DNA from: JAABVY01 sp964496505 | Lineage (GTDB): Bacteria; Zixibacteria; MSB-5A5; JAABVY01 | NCBI GenBank assembly: GCA_964496505.1 | Contig: CAZBZV010000002.1 | Location: 1-64,000 of the forward strand | Length of the DNA: 64,000 nucleotides | Reading direction: 5' to 3' | Part shown: positions 62,126 to 64,000 of the stretch, piece by piece | How the letters are laid out: the number at the start of each line of letters is the position of its first letter | Position numbering within the stretch: the first letter of the stretch is position 1 | Position numbers and translations under genes: made by a program | The notes under the pieces: generated by a model | What the model was told of the DNA's origin: nothing | The model's database searches: none | The model's input: only the letters and a program-made list of their open reading frames with translations

Positions 62126-62132
62126 ATCTGCC

Positions 62133-64000
62133 ATGATTATCAGGCATCTGAATATCAGAAACTTCCGCAAATACGCCGAACTCGATCTGGATTTTCCCGA
62201 CGGCGTGATCGGGGTGGTGGGACGCAACGGTTCCGGCAAATCGACCCTTCTGGAGGTTTTTGCCTGGATGCTCTACGGCTCCAACGGTTTGAAAACGAAG
62301 AACATACAGATATATCCCGATTTTGCCCAGGATAAGGGTCAAACCGAAGGTGAACTCGATTTTATGATCGGCGCCCAGAATTTCCGCATAAGGCGCGGCT
62401 TCAAAAAGCCAAATAAAAGCACCGCAGAACTTTACGCCGAGGATAATATCCTTGCTACAGGCACAAAAGAGGTCAATCGGGAAGTGGAAAAGCTCTCGGG
62501 CATGGACTGGAAAGCATTTCAGACCTCGTTCTACACCCGTCAAAATGAACTGAATCTTCTCGGAAGCCTCCAGCCGGCCGAAAGAAGCAAACGCCTGGAG
62601 GAGATGCTGGGCCTCGAAAAGACAAATATTATTATTAATAATATAAAGGGCGACCTGCGTTCCTTGACAGGGGAGATCAAGGGCTTAGAGCAGCTTATTG
62701 AACGTGAGGAGGAATACAAGCTCCTGCACCATAAAAAGCTGCAGGAAAAGGAATCTACCTCCAAAACAGTCAATGAGTTGGAAGAAAATCTTAAGTCGCT
62801 GGATGAGGCCTTAAAGAAGCTTAAGGCCTCCTTTGCACAAAGCGAAAAGAAGCGTGAGGAGTTTCAAAAAGTCTCCTCTCGGCTTGAGCTTTTAAAGCAT
62901 GATCTGAAAAAAAACGAGAGCGATAAGGATAAGACCGAGGCAAAAATTACCGCAATCGAGGCCCAAAAGGAACGCTTCGAGAATTTGAAAAAGGAGCTGA
63001 AGGCTCTTCCCGATGTCAGGGAAAATCTCAATCTGCTTGAAAAACAACAGCTTAAGTTCGAAAGTAAGACCCAGAAAGAGACGCAGCTTAGCCATCTCGA
63101 AAAATCCCTGGAAGCTCAGCTTGAAAAGGGCACAGCCTTAAGCAAGTCAATTGAGGAGTTTAAAAGCAAGGCCGGGGACGTATCTATTATTATTAATAAT
63201 ATCAAGGAAATCGCCAAAAACACGGAAGGTTTGCAGGAGGAAGTCGCCTCATTCAGGGAGGAAAAGGCCGGGATAGCCTCCCAGCTTAATAAGCTCAAGG
63301 GACAGATGGATGATATCGAAAAGCTTGGCGACGAAGCGGTTTGCAGTTTCTGCCTGCGGCCGTTTAAAGGCGAGATGCATGATATCGAGAAGCATTTCAA
63401 GGATGAAATCGATAAGTTGGAATCATCATGGAAAGCAGCTTCCGAAAAGCTGGATTCAAAGCAAGCCGAGCTGAAGAAGATACAGTTGGAAAGAAAGAGC
63501 CTTGAGGAGAAGCGCGATAAGGCTCAGAAAATTCAAAAGGAGCTTTCCAGTTCCGAGGGGGAGAGAAAGAATTTGCGCGAAAATTACAAGCAGGGCCTGA
63601 ACCAGCAAAAAGTCCTGGAGGATGAGCTTAAAGCTCTGGGAGATACAGAGTTTGATCCAAAGATATACAGCAAAACCAAGGCGCGATTTGAGGATCTCCA
63701 GAAGAAAAACAACGAATATGCGGGCCTGAGGGAACGTATGGCCGGTCTCGACAGCCTCAAAAAAGAGCGCGAAGAACTGCTTGAGAAGAATGCTATTATT
63801 AATGATAATATTAGGAAAATCGGGCAGGAACTACAGATAATCGGTTTCGACTCAGAAGTGTATCAGAATGAAAAGGAGACGCTTGATAGGAAAACCGATG
63901 AGCGCGAGGAGGCACGGGATAAGCTTTCGAAGGCTCGTGAGACGCTGGCCGGTCTTAATGCCGAGATCAAGGGCTATGAAAATCAGTTAAAGAATATTGA
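62133..64000 (+). CDS. sbcC: SbcC/Rad50-type exonuclease ATPase, 3' end outside window
   Basis: The frame is open from ATG 62133 to the right edge (622 codons). Walker A GRNGSGKST (about residues 31-39), the Q-loop region FYTRQNELNLL (near 137), a long coiled coil and the Rad50 zinc hook CSFC (C404 and C407) in the middle, followed by the returning coil. With SbcD it degrades hairpin and palindromic DNA and processes double-strand ends. sbcD is not upstream, where it commonly lies. No RBS is present; the candidate promoter suggests a leaderless message. The palindrome-rich repeat array lies directly upstream. Confidence 0.92.
   Translation, partial: MIIRHLNIRNFRKYAELDLDFPDGVIGVVGRNGSGKSTLLEVFAWMLYGSNGLKTKNIQIYPDFAQDKGQTEGELDFMIGAQNFRIRRGFKKPNKSTAELYAEDNILATGTKEVNREVEKLSGMDWKAFQTSFYTRQNELNLLGSLQPAERSKRLEEMLGLEKTNIIINNIKGDLRSLTGEIKGLEQLIEREEEYKLLHHKKLQEKESTSKTVNELEENLKSLDEALKKLKASFAQSEKKREEFQKVSSRLELLKHDLKKNESDKDKTEAKITAIEAQKERFENLKKELKALPDVRENLNLLEKQQLKFESKTQKETQLSHLEKSLEAQLEKGTALSKSIEEFKSKAGDVSIIINNIKEIAKNTEGLQEEVASFREEKAGIASQLNKLKGQMDDIEKLGDEAVCSFCLRPFKGEMHDIEKHFKDEIDKLESSWKAASEKLDSKQAELKKIQLERKSLEEKRDKAQKIQKELSSSEGERKNLRENYKQGLNQQKVLEDELKALGDTEFDPKIYSKTKARFEDLQKKNNEYAGLRERMAGLDSLKKEREELLEKNAIINDNIRKIGQELQIIGFDSEVYQNEKETLDRKTDEREEARDKLSKARETLAGLNAEIKGYENQLKNI

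Overview
The window looks like a chromosomal segment from a Gram-negative bacterium of the FCB superphylum, most likely a Zixibacteria-like candidate phylum. The evidence is three secreted proteins ending in paired dockerin repeats with the motif SDAVxIINYVFIGG, several TonB/ExbBD energisers, a GldA/F/G-type ABC system, a single-chain pyruvate:ferredoxin oxidoreductase, and a perfect match to the LexA box described for Fibrobacter. This placement is inference from gene content; no marker-gene phylogeny was possible. There is no prophage, integrase, transposase or CRISPR array, so most of the window is core genome with unusual local features.

Layout. 1-230: tRNA-Tyr and tRNA-Thr on the minus strand, probably the start of a thr-tyr-gly-thr-tuf cluster. 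430-4632: ABC transporter operon (ATPase, permease, GldG-like auxiliary protein, DUF4340). 4874-6375: a 17-bp inverted repeat flanking a subtilase gene cut off just after its catalytic Asp. 6499-12898: lipoproteins, a citryl-CoA-lyase-like protein, an M24 peptidase and a DinG-type helicase. 13310-20887: TPR protein, membrane protein, ExbB, two ExbD and three TonB proteins, with a decayed third exbD in front of the last tonB. 20894-22020 (minus): isochorismatase-family hydrolase and TrmO. 22209-27653: a LexA-type operator lying in the spacer of a strong promoter, driving a zinc-ribbon microprotein and a Ski2-like helicase, followed by a Lon-like protease with altered ATPase sensor residues. 27896-32864: two dockerin proteins. 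33227-41973: MiaB, a pseudo-kinase/response-regulator, an HDOD protein with an isolated DHp-like segment, two MetE-like barrels and leucyl aminopeptidase. 42037-47930 (minus): beta-propeller protein, NifJ, dCTP deaminase, Rrf2 regulator. 48194-56837: FAD/Fe-S oxidoreductase, CobO, TrxB, LipA, PadR regulator, HD-GYP response regulator, M50 protease. 56935-62017: a giant PQQ-propeller dockerin protein with an apparent leader of about 500 nt, then a 254-bp tandem repeat. 62133-64000: the 5' part of sbcC.

The genes suggest a free-living anaerobe or facultative anaerobe with an active TonB-dependent outer membrane and extracellular proteolysis and binding (M1 peptidase, dockerin proteins). It uses ferredoxin-linked pyruvate metabolism and an Fe-S-type redox regulator. 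Several genes appear to be leaderless, with a -10 box 6-13 bp upstream of the ATG.

The most novel-looking items are the LexA-boxed helicase module with its sensor-less Lon, the complementary kinase fragments at 34532-38311, the zinc-less/zinc-bearing MetE pair, and the exbD relic that still overlaps the tonB start.
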